A model generated the notes under the pieces. That model saw only the letters and a list, made by a program, of their open reading frames with translations. It did no database searches and was not told the origin of the DNA. Source: Lachnospiraceae bacterium JC7 (GTDB lineage: Bacteria > Bacillota > Clostridia > Lachnospirales > Lachnospiraceae). Taken from it: a DNA stretch of 64,000 bases. The stretch's first letter is position 1; every line of letters starts with the position of its first letter. Below, in pieces: positions 36,202 through 45,803 of the stretch. Both the position numbers and the translations under genes were made by a program. The DNA is taken from assembly GCA_000513555.1 (NCBI GenBank), contig ALYD01000009.1:1-64000 (forward strand), given 5' to 3'.

Positions 36202-37089
36202 TCAAATCTTAAAATACTTCTCTTTCACTGTCTCTACAGGCATCTTCTGTCCTGTCCAGAGCTCGAAGGCGGCAGCACCCTGGTAGAGGAGCATATACAT
36301 GCCGTTAAAGGCATTGAGACCGCACTCTTCTGCCATCTCAAGAAGCTTTGTCTTTCTTGGATTATAGATCACATCAGAAACGGCGAGGGGTTCCGTGATG
36401 CCGGGCGCCCTTTCCGTAAGCCAGGAAGCGTCCTTTATGAGATTACCGTCTGAATTCGGTGCCATGCCGATGTTTGTAGCATTGATAAGAAGTGCTGACT
36501 CTGAGATCTCCCTTTTGAGACTTGAATCATCGTAGTCAAGGACATTTACCCTGCAGGAAGTACGGGAATTCAGCTCATTCACGACCTTCGCGGTACGGCC
36601 TCTGAAGCGGCTTCCTGCGCGTTCGAACACAGTGACCTCTCCCGCTCCGTCCAGGGCCAGCTGAACAAGGATAGCTATACCGGCTCCGCCTGTTCCAAGT
36701 AAGGTGACCTTCTTTCCTGCAAAATCCACCCCGGACTGACGTGCTGACTCGGTAAAGCCGATACCGTCTGTGGTGTGTCCTGTCACAGTTCCGTCCTCTT
36801 CTATGACAACTGTGTTCACGGTTCCGGCGATCTCTGCAGCAGTGCTCAGTTTATCGCAGAGGCCGACCATCTCTGTTTTCAACGGCATGGTCAGATTGAA
36901 GCCTCTTACGCCCATTCGTTTGAAGCTGTCCAGAACACCCTGAAGCTCACCTTCCTTGATATCGAAGGCGAGGTAGCTGTAATCGAGATCCAGCTGTTTG
37001 AAGCCTTCATTGTGCATGGCAGGTGAAAGGCTGTGGGCGACAGGGCTGCCGAGAAGGCAGATCATTTTGGTTCTTCCTGAAATTTCCAT
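36202..37089 (-). CDS. aroE: Shikimate dehydrogenase
   Basis: 295 residues. N-terminal substrate domain with GSPVAHSLSPAMHN and the catalytic Lys in NLTMPLKTE, then a Rossmann domain with LLGTGGAGIAI and a C-terminal GMYMLLYQGAAAFELWTG. It reduces 3-dehydroshikimate to shikimate with NADPH (in part of the family NADH). GGAGAG lies seven bases before the ATG. A stand-alone copy. Confidence 0.93.
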   Translation of the reverse strand: MEISGRTKMICLLGSPVAHSLSPAMHNEGFKQLDLDYSYLAFDIKEGELQGVLDSFKRMGVRGFNLTMPLKTEMVGLCDKLSTAAEIAGTVNTVVIEEDGTVTGHTTDGIGFTESARQSGVDFAGKKVTLLGTGGAGIAILVQLALDGAGEVTVFERAGSRFRGRTAKVVNELNSRTSCRVNVLDYDDSSLKREISESALLINATNIGMAPNSDGNLIKDASWLTERAPGITEPLAVSDVIYNPRKTKLLEMAEECGLNAFNGMYMLLYQGAAAFELWTGQKMPVETVKEKYFKI

Positions 37090-37203
37090 AAGGCAACTCT
37101 CCTTCAGATCATCGTCAGATTAAACATTATCATAGTCAGTTGAAGTGCTCTTTCTGCTGCACGGAATATGATGTGCAAAGCAAAACGCTTTTGAACTAAG
37201 CTA

Positions 37204-37935
37204 TCAGTGTCCGTGGGGTGTTACGGCAAGCAGCTCTCTTTCGTAGGTCCGGTCAGCATAAAGCAGCTTTACGAATACTACGAAAAGTACGACTCCCGCA
37301 CCCCAGATGGAGTGGTAGCCCATGAATCTGCATCCCAATGTTCCTGCCAGGACTCCTGCGGCAAAGATCATCATCATGCTTCCGTGAAGCCTGCATTTTC
37401 TGCCTGCCGAGCTGTTTTTGCTGCGCAGGAACTGAACCATGTATGATCCGAACTGTCGTAAGTGATTTGTGCAGAAGGTGGTGGCCATGCCTATTCCCTC
37501 AGCCTGTCTGAAGGTGTTGAACTGCATGGCGCAGATAAAGTTGAGAGTCACCTGACAGATCTGATCAGGCCATGAGGCAGGCATAAGTCCTAACAAAATT
37601 ACGGCAATAAGTTCGAAGCCCACAAGAAGTGTGTCCCAGCGGAGAAGGTGGAATTTCTTGATTTCCTTGGCAAGTACCTCAGAAAGGACTATCCCGCCGA
37701 GATATGCGGAGAAAGGGATAAGGTAGTAGGCTGCCTGACTCCACTCACCGTTCCCGAGATGCATACTGAGAAGCACGATGTTTGCGGTCTGGGCATTACA
37801 GAAAACCCCGCCTCTTAAGCTGTAGGTATATGCACCGTAAAATCCTCCCACGAAGATAAGTGCCCAGAAGACCCAGATCTTTTCACATTCGAGGAACGCG
37901 GCTTTTTCGGTTTTTTCTTCAATGATTCGATTCAT
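37204..37935 (-). CDS. DUF1275 (YoaK) membrane protein
   Basis: 243 residues from the ATG at 37935; an in-frame TTG at 37944 lies closer to GGAG and could be the start instead. Six helices with the family motifs FVGGFYGAYTYSLRGGVFCNAQTANIV and MQFNTFR, and a conserved TNHLRQFGSYM. DUF1275/YoaK proteins are polytopic, of unknown function, sometimes near transport genes. Confidence 0.75.
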   Translation of the reverse strand: MNRIIEEKTEKAAFLECEKIWVFWALIFVGGFYGAYTYSLRGGVFCNAQTANIVLLSMHLGNGEWSQAAYYLIPFSAYLGGIVLSEVLAKEIKKFHLLRWDTLLVGFELIAVILLGLMPASWPDQICQVTLNFICAMQFNTFRQAEGIGMATTFCTNHLRQFGSYMVQFLRSKNSSAGRKCRLHGSMMMIFAAGVLAGTLGCRFMGYHSIWGAGVVLFVVFVKLLYADRTYERELLAVTPHGH

Positions 37936-38000
37936 GATTATCAATTACTCCATATTGTGATGCGAGATACGTATAAGAATACGCCTTTTTAAAAAAAAGA

Positions 38001-38025
38001 AAAGCCGGACGTCATGCCCGGCTTT
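38001..38025 (-). terminator. Terminator of the cysS-mrnC-rlmB operon
   Basis: AAAGCCGG / CCGGCTTT arms followed on the minus strand by TTCTTTTTTTT. It is 39 bases past the rlmB stop. Confidence 0.88.
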
Positions 38026-38063
38026 CATGTTTGCTATAAAATACTGTTTTCAGTCCAACACCC

Positions 38064-38807
38064 TTAATTCAGTCGCTGTCTCACGATCTCGTAGGCGAGA
38101 ACTCCGCAGGCAACGGAAGCATTGAGAGAATCAATGTCTCCGAACATAGGTATGGATGCTATCATATCACACTTCTCCTTTACGAGACGTGAAACGCCTT
38201 CGCCTTCGTTTCCGATGACGAGACCGATGGCGCCCTTTAAGTTAAGGCGATACATGCTCTCTCCGCCCATATCGGCACATACGAACCAGAGACCTTCCTT
38301 TTTGAGTTCCTCGATGGTCTGTCCGATATTTGTGACCTTTGCGACTCTTGTATGCTCGAGAGCGCCGGCAGAAGTCTTCGCAACCGTTGAGGTGAGACCT
38401 ACTGCACGTCTTTCGCGAATGATAACGCCATGTGCGCCTGCGAGATTCGCTGTACGTATCATGGCTCCAAGGTTATGAGGGTCCTCGATGCCGTCAAGGA
38501 TGAAGATAAAGGGACTCTCGTTCTTTGAACGCGCATAATCAAGGATCTCTGGAACGCTGCTGTAATGGAATGCAGCGAGATATGCGATAACACCCTGATG
38601 TGAGCCACCCTGTCCCGCGATCTCATCAAGTCTTTCCTTCTTAACGAATTCCGGCTTGATTCCGGCCTTCTTTGCTTCTCTTATGATGGTTGATACAGGA
38701 CCGTCATGTATTCCGTCCTGCAGGAAGAGTCTGTCTACAGCCTTGCCTGCACGGAAAGCTTCAATTACCGGATTTCTTCCGATGATGGTAAATTGTTCGT
38801 CTCTCAT
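38064..38807 (-). CDS. rlmB: 23S rRNA 2'-O-methyltransferase, RlmB/TrmH family
   Basis: 247 residues. N-terminal L30e-like substrate domain (IIGRNPVIEAFRAGKAVDRL), then the SPOUT knot with ILDGIEDPHNLGAMIRTANLAGA, GLTSTVAKTSAGALEH, VIGNEGEGVSRLVKE and SLNASVACGVLAYE. The family methylates a 23S rRNA guanosine (G2251 in E. coli). It follows mrnC by nine bases, a Firmicute-typical order cysS-mrnC-rlmB. Confidence 0.9.
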   Translation of the reverse strand: MRDEQFTIIGRNPVIEAFRAGKAVDRLFLQDGIHDGPVSTIIREAKKAGIKPEFVKKERLDEIAGQGGSHQGVIAYLAAFHYSSVPEILDYARSKNESPFIFILDGIEDPHNLGAMIRTANLAGAHGVIIRERRAVGLTSTVAKTSAGALEHTRVAKVTNIGQTIEELKKEGLWFVCADMGGESMYRLNLKGAIGLVIGNEGEGVSRLVKEKCDMIASIPMFGDIDSLNASVACGVLAYEIVRQRLN

Positions 38808-38816
38808 TTTTACCTC

Positions 38817-39257
38817 TTACTTTAATTCCTGCAAATGCTTGATTCCCGCAGATTCTATCTCCAGCACTCTTTCGTACTGTCCTGTGAGATACAGGTATCC
38901 GAGCAATGCTTCAAAGCCTGTGGCCCTGCGGTAATCCTGGATGGAGCTGTTCTTGCTGTGTGTGGTAGACTTATGGTTCCTTCCCCGTCTGTACACAGAC
39001 ATCTCCTCTTCTGTAAGCATGTTGTTTCCGATGAGCCAGCCCATGATCTCCGCCTGTGCATGAGCACAGACAAATTCCGTCTTTTTACGGTTAATGTCAT
39101 TGACGGCTCCCGGAAAATGAGTCACCACGTACTCGCGGACTGCCATGTCATAGATGCAGTCGCCTATGTACGCAAAGACAAGCGGTGAAGTTGTCTGAAC
39201 ATCCACCGCTTTGAGATCAAGTTTCTCTTTGTAAAGTTCAAAAAAATTATCTGTCAT
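38817..39257 (-). CDS. mrnC: Mini-ribonuclease III
   Basis: 146 residues from the ATG at 39257, which gives the family N-terminus; an earlier in-frame codon lies inside cysS. RNase III catalytic motif LVFAYIGDCIYDMAVREYV, then LTEEEMSVYRRGRN and the second acidic site EALLGYLYLTG; no dsRNA-binding domain, as usual for MrnC. It matures 23S rRNA. It starts just before the cysS stop (overlap of about 12 bases is avoided), and the three genes probably form one transcript. Confidence 0.9.
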   Translation of the reverse strand: MTDNFFELYKEKLDLKAVDVQTTSPLVFAYIGDCIYDMAVREYVVTHFPGAVNDINRKKTEFVCAHAQAEIMGWLIGNNMLTEEEMSVYRRGRNHKSTTHSKNSSIQDYRRATGFEALLGYLYLTGQYERVLEIESAGIKHLQELK

Positions 39258-39268
39258 AAAATACCGGC

Positions 39269-40675
39269 TTACGCTCTGCTCCACTTAACGCCTTCGCGGG
39301 TGTCCTTGAGAACGATTCCCATTGCGAGAAGCTTGTCGCGGATCTCGTCAGCCTTTGCAAAATCCTTTGCCTTGCGGGCTGCCTGACGCTCTTCGATGAG
39401 CTTTTCAACAGCACTGTCAAGGTCATCCTTTTCTACTACTGTTCTGATGCCGAGTACGCTCATGAGAAGCTCAAGCTTTTCAAGTACGTAGTCTGTAAAT
39501 GCCTTGGTGCTCTGTTCTGTGGCAGAGACATTGGCAATCTTCACAAGCTCAAATACAGCTGTGATGGCATCTGCTGTGTTGAGATCGTCATCCATCTTCT
39601 GGTTGAACATCTCCTGCTGTGCATCAACTGCCTTCACTGCCTCAAGCTCTTCCGGGCTCATTTCTGTTCCCGCAGCCTTTGCACTCAGCTCTCTCAGACG
39701 CTCGATGGCAGTCTGGATACGCTCAAGGGAAGTCTTTGCACTGTCCATAAGGTCTCTTGAGAAGTTAAGCGGATTTCTGTAATGTGCGCTCAACATGTAG
39801 AAACGAAGCACGCGAGGGTCATACTGTGAAGTGATGTCACGTACTGTGAAGAAGTTTCCGAGGGACTTGGACATCTTCTGGTTGTTGATGTTGATGAATG
39901 CGTTGTGCATCCAGTAGTTGGCGAATTTCTCGTTGTGAGCCATCTCATACTGGGCGATCTCATTCTCATGATGAGGGAAAATGAGGTCCTCGCCGCCGGC
40001 ATGGATATCGAGACGTCCGCCGCAGTACTTAGGTGCCATTACGCAGCACTCTGTGTGCCAGCCCGGACGGCCTTCGCACCATGGAGACTCCCAGTATGGC
40101 TCGCCTTCCTTCTTCGGCTTCCAGAGAACGAAGTCTGTTGAAGTTCTCTTTCCGTCCTCTCCTGAGACCTTCAGGTCACGGAAACCTGACTGAAGCTCGT
40201 CGATGTTCTTGTGGCTGAGCTCTCCGTAGTCCTTGAAGGAAGTGGTATCAAAGTAAACTGTACCGTCCTTTGCAACATAAGCTGCATTCTGCTCGATCAG
40301 CTCGCTGATAAGGTCGATCATGCCCTGGATCTCTTCGGTTGCCTTCGGATGAACGGCCTCCTCGATGTTGAGATCGGACATATCCTTCTCTACTTCTGCG
40401 ATGAATCTGTTTGTGATATCAGAGCAGGAAACACCCTCTTCGATGGATTCCTTGATGATCTTATCATCTACGTCTGTGTAGTTTGAAACATAGGTTACTT
40501 TATAGCCCTGATACTCCATGTATCTTCTGAATGTATCAAAAACGATCATAGGACGAGCGTTGCCGATGTGGATGAAATTGTAAACAGTAGGTCCGCACAC
40601 ATACATACGGATCTTTCCCGGCTCGATCGGCTGGAACTCTTCCTTCATTCGAGACATTGTATTGAAAATCTTCAT
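39269..40675 (-). CDS. cysS: Cysteinyl-tRNA synthetase
   Basis: 468 residues, normal length. The class I motif appears as FIHIGNARPM and KMSKSLGN, with zinc ligands in MYVCGPTVYN, ECCVMAP and HHENEIAQ. It attaches Cys to tRNA-Cys. AAGGAG lies six bases before the ATG. A T-box leader was looked for in 40676-40840 and not found. Confidence 0.97.
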   Translation of the reverse strand: MKIFNTMSRMKEEFQPIEPGKIRMYVCGPTVYNFIHIGNARPMIVFDTFRRYMEYQGYKVTYVSNYTDVDDKIIKESIEEGVSCSDITNRFIAEVEKDMSDLNIEEAVHPKATEEIQGMIDLISELIEQNAAYVAKDGTVYFDTTSFKDYGELSHKNIDELQSGFRDLKVSGEDGKRTSTDFVLWKPKKEGEPYWESPWCEGRPGWHTECCVMAPKYCGGRLDIHAGGEDLIFPHHENEIAQYEMAHNEKFANYWMHNAFININNQKMSKSLGNFFTVRDITSQYDPRVLRFYMLSAHYRNPLNFSRDLMDSAKTSLERIQTAIERLRELSAKAAGTEMSPEELEAVKAVDAQQEMFNQKMDDDLNTADAITAVFELVKIANVSATEQSTKAFTDYVLEKLELLMSVLGIRTVVEKDDLDSAVEKLIEERQAARKAKDFAKADEIRDKLLAMGIVLKDTREGVKWSRA

Positions 40676-40844
40676 AACTTTCTCCTTTGCCTTTGGGAGC
40701 TTTCATGCTATCCGTTCCTGAAACAGACTTTTCTGTATAAACGGTGCATGAAATGACCATATTCGCCATGAATTGCGCGTCTCTCCGCAGGCTTACATGC
40801 CAATTATTGTAATATTTAAGGCATCATGAGTCAATAATAAGAAA

Positions 40845-40878
40845 ACAGGCGCTCCGGAGTTTTCACCGTGGCGCCTGT
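40845..40878 (-). terminator. Terminator of htrA
   Basis: ACAGGCGC / GCGCCTGT arms and TTTTCTTATT downstream on the minus strand. Confidence 0.82.
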
Positions 40879-40903
40879 CATGGATAATTCATTTGGTTTT
40901 ATA

Positions 40904-40932
40904 CCGGGTCACAGATATCCGTGACCTGCCGG
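40904..40932 (-). other. Hairpin in the htrA 3' region
   Basis: CCGG-GTCAC / GTGAC-CCGG style stem between the htrA stop and its terminator, without T run. Probably an mRNA stability structure. Confidence 0.4.
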
Positions 40933-40963
40933 ACAGTGGCTGTTTTTTGATGTAAGCCGTCTG

Positions 40964-42415
40964 TCATCTCTGATACTGGTTGATGAAATCCTGAAAAGCC
41001 TTCATGATATCGTCCGGGCTGATGCTTCCGCCGTTACCATTCTGACCATCTGAGCCGTTGTTTCCGGAATCACCGTTTCCGTTATTTCCGTTACCGTTCT
41101 GGCCGTCCGGGTCGTAATCTCTTGAGAACGGGTCATTCTTTCCGCCGGCAGAACCGGAATCTTCCTTTATAGTAGCGGAAGTTTCTGCGGAGCCGAGAAC
41201 CACCTTCACGGTTATCTCATCATACTTGTCGCCGTTAGGACGCTGAACTGTGAGGGTTACGGTCTCTCCGGCCTTATATTTTGAAAGGATGTCTCCTAGT
41301 TCGTTGAAGTTGGTTACTCCCTGACCTTCGATGGCTGTGATGATATCCTTCTCGTGAAGATCATCGTTCTGAGCATTGGAACCCTCTGTGTGCTTGTAAA
41401 CGAATACACCCTGAGGCATGTCAAAGCTTGCAGCTGTCTGTGCGTCAATGGTCTTTACGGTCACACCGAGATAACCGCGCTCTTCCTTGGAGACCTCCGG
41501 ACGGGTCTCGATCTTTGAGAGTCTTTCCACAACCTTCTTTGCTGTTGAAGAAGGTATGGAATAACACATTCCCTCTATATCTGTTGAAGCTGATTTTGCA
41601 ACATTGATACCGATGACCTCTCCCTTCATATTGAGAAGGGCACCGCCGGAGTTACCCGGATTTATGGCTGCATCGGTCTGAATGAGACCGGTTCTTGAGC
41701 CTCTGTTTGTGGTAATGTCTCTGTCCTTCGCAGAGATGATACCTGTGGTTACTGACTGTCCATAGCCGAGGGCATTACCGATGGCCACAACCTGTTCGCC
41801 GATCTCGGCTGTATCACTGTCACCGAAGGTGGCGATGGAGATGGCGTTCATGGTCTTGGTAGGGATGTTCTCCAGCTTTATGGATAAAAGCGCAATGTCA
41901 GCATTGGCATCAGTACCCTTTATCTCTGCATCTAGTGTTTCATCGTCTATGAAGGTCACTGAAAGAGATTCTGACGATGAGATAACGTGGTTGTTGGTGA
42001 GGATAAGAAGTTCTGTATCGTTCTTTCCTATGATGACACCTGAACCGCTGGCCGGAACCTCAGTCTCATAGCTCTGATAATCTCCGAATATAGAGAAACC
42101 GTTCTGACGGTACTTCACCATGTTGGTGATGGAAACAACAGATGGCATGGCGTTTTTTACGACATCTGTTATACTGCCGGCAACGCTTGAACCTGTAGCT
42201 GTTTTTAAAGTTGTATTGCTATTCTCTGCCGGAGCGGTGGTTTCCTGCTGAGCGGCAGCTGTTTCTGTCTGAGGCTGTGTTTCAGTTACAGCGACGGCGG
42301 TCTGCTGATATGCTACACCTGCTCTCTGGGCGGCTACATTGACACCGACCATGGCGGCACCGGCAACTGCTCCGAATAAAATTGCCCCCGCGATTATTCC
42401 TGCTATTCGTTTCAT
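40964..42415 (-). CDS. htrA: HtrA/DegP-type membrane serine protease with PDZ domain
   Basis: 483 residues. One N-terminal membrane anchor (AGIIAGAILFGAVAGAAM), an Ala/Thr/Gln linker, and a trypsin-like domain (about 85-290) with His in LTNNHVISS, Asp in NADIALLSI and Ser in INPGNSGGALL. One PDZ domain (about 315-405) starts GYLGVTVK. A tail rich in Asn/Gly (about 435-462) follows. It acts outside the membrane in quality control of exported proteins. GGAGGG lies 9 bases before the ATG. Palindrome copy D fills its leader. Confidence 0.92.
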   Translation of the reverse strand: MKRIAGIIAGAILFGAVAGAAMVGVNVAAQRAGVAYQQTAVAVTETQPQTETAAAQQETTAPAENSNTTLKTATGSSVAGSITDVVKNAMPSVVSITNMVKYRQNGFSIFGDYQSYETEVPASGSGVIIGKNDTELLILTNNHVISSSESLSVTFIDDETLDAEIKGTDANADIALLSIKLENIPTKTMNAISIATFGDSDTAEIGEQVVAIGNALGYGQSVTTGIISAKDRDITTNRGSRTGLIQTDAAINPGNSGGALLNMKGEVIGINVAKSASTDIEGMCYSIPSSTAKKVVERLSKIETRPEVSKEERGYLGVTVKTIDAQTAASFDMPQGVFVYKHTEGSNAQNDDLHEKDIITAIEGQGVTNFNELGDILSKYKAGETVTLTVQRPNGDKYDEITVKVVLGSAETSATIKEDSGSAGGKNDPFSRDYDPDGQNGNGNNGNGDSGNNGSDGQNGNGGSISPDDIMKAFQDFINQYQR

Positions 42416-42446
42416 TCTCTGTTACCCTCCTGAAACTGATCCGATG

Positions 42447-42518
42447 ATATAAGTGGCATATGTTTATCTCCGGTCTGTGCCCGAAAAAAACGGGAGACAG
42501 ACTTCATGACACGCCATG
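42447..42518. repeat. Intergenic imperfect palindrome, copy D
   Basis: Minus strand: GTGTCATGAAGTCTGTCTCC, then CCCG-TTTTTTT-CGGG, then GGAGATAAACATATGCCAC. Arms match at most positions, with loop hairpin different from copy A. It ends 32 bases before htrA. Confidence 0.7.
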
Positions 42519-42726
42519 ATACCGGCTTTTGATACCATATCATCATATTGAGTCGCATCTTGATTTTGCTTGTATGATACCTATATTCTGTGTTCAATTT
42601 GTGTTTTCAATAATAAAATTTTCATATAGTGAAAAATGGCAATTTTTGTTTTATTTTTATACTAATTTTAGAAATAATCCGGGGGTTCGATGCTATACTC
42701 TGTGTGTGTCAAAAACTGGAGGTTCA

Positions 42727-43659
42727 ATGTATTATTTCATCATAAATCCGCATGCGTCTGAAGGCAGAGGACGTAAGATCTGGGATCAGGTTCTCAGATA
42801 TCTCAGTAAAACGCAAAATGCCGAAAACTTTGAGGCTTATATAACCGAAAAGAGCGGAGACGCAAGGGAATTTGCCCGTCAGCTGTCTGAAAAGTGTCAG
42901 GTGGAAAAGACCATCACTGTTATTGGAGGGGAAGGAACCTTCAACGAAGTGGTAGACGGTATAAATATGGATTGCAACAGGGTGTCCATCGCATATATCC
43001 CTACAAAGTCTGACAATGACATCGCACGCTCATTCAGAAGAAAATATAATTTAAAAGCCCAGCTCAAGAGACTGTTCAGTGATTCCGATGAGATACTTCT
43101 GGATTACGGAGTGCTTAACTGCACTTCTCTGAACCGACGCTTCGCCATCTGTTCCGGGATCGGTCTTGATGCTGCTATATTTGATGATATCTACGCAGTG
43201 AAGTGTACCTGTGAGAATCAGCCGAAGAAACTCAATCATATAAAAAAAATCAGATATTTAAAGACCATGATACGGGAGTTTTTCAAGCTGAAGCCCACCA
43301 GGGGATATGTGATACTGGATGGGGAAAAAAGGCATGAGTTCAACAACATCATGTTTATTTCCGCCCATGTACATCCCTATGAGGGAGGGTATCTTATCTG
43401 TCCCAATGCCAGCGGCGTTGACGGAAAGCTGGATATCTGCATCGTGAGCACCAAACATAAGTGGCGTTTGCTCTGGATCATGCTTTCGAGCGTTTTCGGT
43501 ACCCATGTCACACGTACCGGTTTCCATCTCTACAGATGTAAGGAAGTGGAGATACATACTTCAAATCCTCTTCCGGTTCATGTGGACGGAGAAGTTGTGG
43601 GAAAGAATTGTGATTTCACCCTGAACTGTATACCGAAGAAACTGAGACTGAAGATATAA
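42727..43659 (+). CDS. Diacylglycerol/lipid kinase (YegS/DagK family)
   Basis: 310 residues from the ATG at 42727, which follows GGAGG by four bases; a longer in-frame extension is only upstream DNA. N-terminal INPHASEGRG, the GGEGTFNEVVDGI nucleotide motif (normally GGDGT, here E), and a C-terminal beta domain with VHPYEGGYLICPNASGVDGKLD. Such kinases phosphorylate diacylglycerol or undecaprenol-related lipids. The Asp-to-Glu change in GGDGT is uncommon but the rest is intact. Divergent from htrA. Confidence 0.85.
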   Translation: MYYFIINPHASEGRGRKIWDQVLRYLSKTQNAENFEAYITEKSGDAREFARQLSEKCQVEKTITVIGGEGTFNEVVDGINMDCNRVSIAYIPTKSDNDIARSFRRKYNLKAQLKRLFSDSDEILLDYGVLNCTSLNRRFAICSGIGLDAAIFDDIYAVKCTCENQPKKLNHIKKIRYLKTMIREFFKLKPTRGYVILDGEKRHEFNNIMFISAHVHPYEGGYLICPNASGVDGKLDICIVSTKHKWRLLWIMLSSVFGTHVTRTGFHLYRCKEVEIHTSNPLPVHVDGEVVGKNCDFTLNCIPKKLRLKI

Positions 43660-43665
43660 GTATCA

Positions 43666-43703
43666 TAAAAAAAGTAGCGGGAAACGTTTCCCGCTACTTT
43701 TTT
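43666..43703. terminator. Bidirectional terminator
   Basis: AAAAGTAGCGGGAAA / TTTCCCGCTACTTTT nearly perfect stem, flanked by A and T runs, between the convergent lipid kinase and ispF genes. Confidence 0.92.
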
Positions 43704-43710
43704 GTTCGTA

Positions 43711-44178
43711 TTACACCAGCAATGCAACAGCCTGTGAGCTGATGCCCTCTCCTCTTCCTGTGAAGCCGAGATGTTCCTCTGTGGTGGCTTTTATGGATAC
43801 CTGGCTTATATCGATGCCGAGAGCGTCTGCAACGTTCTTTCGCATCTCCGGCAGATAGTTCATAAGCTTTGGCTTCTGGGCGATGATGGTGGAATCGATG
43901 TTTCCGACCTGATACCCCTCTCTCGCCAGAATATTGCCTACCTCCTTTAAAAGACTGATGGAGTCGGCTCCTTCGTATTTCGGATCGTTGTCAGGAAAGT
44001 GCTGGCCGATATCACCGAGGGCTGCAGCTCCGAGGAGCGCATCCATGATGGCGTGGGTGATAACATCCGCATCGCTATGGCCTAAAAGTCCCAGCTCATA
44101 AGGGATAGTAACTCCTCCTAAGATAAGTTTTCTGTCCGGTACCAATTTATGTACGTCATAACCTGTTCCTATTCTCAT
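43711..44178 (-). CDS. ispF: 2-C-methyl-D-erythritol 2,4-cyclodiphosphate synthase
   Basis: 155 residues. Metal motif GTGYDVHKL, then [33 protein letters not shown], and the C-terminal [16 protein letters not shown]. It makes the cyclodiphosphate of the MEP isoprenoid pathway, so this organism uses the MEP route. GGGAG precedes the ATG. It follows ctpA by 24 bases. Confidence 0.96.
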   Translation of the reverse strand: MRIGTGYDVHKLVPDRKLILGGVTIPYELGLLGHSDADVITHAIMDALLGAAALGDIGQHFPDNDPKYEGADSISLLKEVGNILAREGYQVGNIDSTIIAQKPKLMNYLPEMRKNVADALGIDISQVSIKATTEEHLGFTGRGEGISSQAVALLV

Positions 44179-44202
44179 AGTTCTCCCTTCTCCGTTTCCA
44201 CA

Positions 44203-45741
44203 TCAATGTAATTTTTTCAACAGCTCATCGACGGCTGTAAGCATCTGTCTGTCGTCCTTTAAAGCTATCATGTAATCTTCTGCATTGCTGCCAAGCTCTA
44301 CTTCCACGTCCGGAGTGATACCTACCATGTGGATATTGAGTCCTGACGGAATGTAGTAGTAATGTGTTGTGAACTCTACCGCAGAGCCATCCTGAAGTGA
44401 TGAAATGGTCTGGACTATGCCCTTTCCGTAGGATCTGGTTCCGACGATAACGGCACGACCATAATCCTTGAGACAGCCTGAGAAAAGCTCTGCAGCAGAA
44501 GCTGAATTCTGATTCTGGAGCACAACTACAGGGATGTCGATCTCATGTCCGTCATCGGCATACCATTCCTTGCCCTTTCCGTTCTTGTCTCTTGTGTATG
44601 CGAACAGGGTCTTCCCCTGCTGGAAATCACTTTTTCCTTCAGTGTATTTCGTGAGATCATCAGGAAGGAAGTAATCGAGAAGTGATGAAGCCACCTCTAT
44701 ATCTCCTCCGCCGTTTCCTCTCAGATCAACGATAAGAGCTTTGATATTTGCCGTGTCTACAAGAGTATCCAGAGCCTGCTTCGCCTGTCTTTCCTCTACG
44801 TCATAGAAATTGGCAAATGAAATATAGCCTACGTCCCTTGGAGAAAGTGATGAAGCTCCGCCGGAAGAAGGATCCTTAAATTCGATTCCGATCTCATCAA
44901 GGGTACCGAAGCGGACCTTGGGAACCTCCACGTTGCCTCTTGCTATACGCATGGATATCTCCTCGCCGTAACGCTTTACAACACAGTTAAAGGTGGTGCC
45001 GTCCTCTCCCTGGATCAGGTTCGGAAGTACATAGGATATAGACATTCCGGAAATGTCTATGCCATCGATCTTGTAAAGCACGTCGCCGACCTGGAGACCT
45101 GCCTCTTCTGCGGGACTTCCCTCGTAAACCTTTGTTACTACGATCTCGTTGGTGCCCTCAAGCTGCTGAACCATGGCTCCTATACCATGATAGGTCGATT
45201 GTTTGCTTGAGTTGCTTTCACGCATCTCTTCTGCGCTGTAGTAATGGGCATAGGGATCGTCGTCAGTAAGTGAAGCGAGCAGGCCCTTATAGATGTAGGT
45301 TGCCGCCTTGTCCGGGTCCTCAGGGAAAAGGTAGTTCTGATCGATGAGGCTCTGAAGCATGCCGAGCTTTCTGGTAACAGCCGCCATGTTGAGTGAGCTA
45401 TTCACCACATTGGCAGAGGAATCGCCTTCTGTTCCGGCAGCAGTTCCGTCTGCTGTCAGCTGATAACCCTTGTCTCCCGACTGAAGCTCAGATGCACTGG
45501 CCAGAGTCAGAGAAGCATTACCGGCACCACGGTTTACGAGATAATCGTTGAGAAATGGCGGTATACCGAAGAAGTAAACGTAAAAGGTACTTCCTCCGAT
45601 TATGAACATGACCGCAAGTCCCAAAAGGAATCCGTAGACGAAGTCGAAATTTCCAAAAAGTGGCTTCTTTTTTTTCTTTGTTGAATTTTCTGTTTCGTTA
45701 GTTTCTGGTTCTTTGTTTAAATTTAAATCTTCGTTTTGCAT
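44203..45741 (-). CDS. ctpA: C-terminal processing serine protease CtpA (S41)
   Basis: 512 residues. N-terminal cytoplasmic charged tail with KKKKK, one membrane helix (VYGFLLGLAVMFIIGGS), an N-domain, a PDZ domain (about 195-275, GIGAMVQQL and AGLQVGDVLYKIDG), and the S41 core with DLRGNGGGDI, catalytic Ser in NQNSASAAELF and Lys in GTRSYGKGIVQ. It probably cleaves C-termini of extracytoplasmic proteins, possibly linked to the neighbouring wall hydrolase. No Shine-Dalgarno is present; a promoter-like sequence ends seven bases before the ATG. Confidence 0.93.
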   Translation of the reverse strand: MQNEDLNLNKEPETNETENSTKKKKKPLFGNFDFVYGFLLGLAVMFIIGGSTFYVYFFGIPPFLNDYLVNRGAGNASLTLASASELQSGDKGYQLTADGTAAGTEGDSSANVVNSSLNMAAVTRKLGMLQSLIDQNYLFPEDPDKAATYIYKGLLASLTDDDPYAHYYSAEEMRESNSSKQSTYHGIGAMVQQLEGTNEIVVTKVYEGSPAEEAGLQVGDVLYKIDGIDISGMSISYVLPNLIQGEDGTTFNCVVKRYGEEISMRIARGNVEVPKVRFGTLDEIGIEFKDPSSGGASSLSPRDVGYISFANFYDVEERQAKQALDTLVDTANIKALIVDLRGNGGGDIEVASSLLDYFLPDDLTKYTEGKSDFQQGKTLFAYTRDKNGKGKEWYADDGHEIDIPVVVLQNQNSASAAELFSGCLKDYGRAVIVGTRSYGKGIVQTISSLQDGSAVEFTTHYYYIPSGLNIHMVGITPDVEVELGSNAEDYMIALKDDRQMLTAVDELLKKLH

Positions 45742-45748
45742 ATCAATT

Positions 45749-45777
45749 ATTATATGTTGTCATTTCTATAATTCCAA
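45749..45777 (-). promoter_or_regulatory. Promoter of ctpA, possibly leaderless
   Basis: On the minus strand TTGGAA, 17 bases, TATAAT, then seven bases to the ATG of ctpA. The start point would fall at or next to the ATG, and no ribosome site exists, which suggests a leaderless transcript. Confidence 0.55.
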
Positions 45778-45803
45778 ACTAATTTTTCTTAAAGAATGGA
45801 ATT

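Noticed and set aside
40676-40963. T-box leader for cysS
   Set aside because: No T-box core sequence and no specifier-loop layout in this stretch; it holds the cysS promoter side and the htrA terminator instead.
42529-42726. N-terminal extension of the lipid kinase
   Set aside because: The ATG at 42727 has GGAGG and starts with the family motif; the extension covers palindrome flank and promoter DNA.
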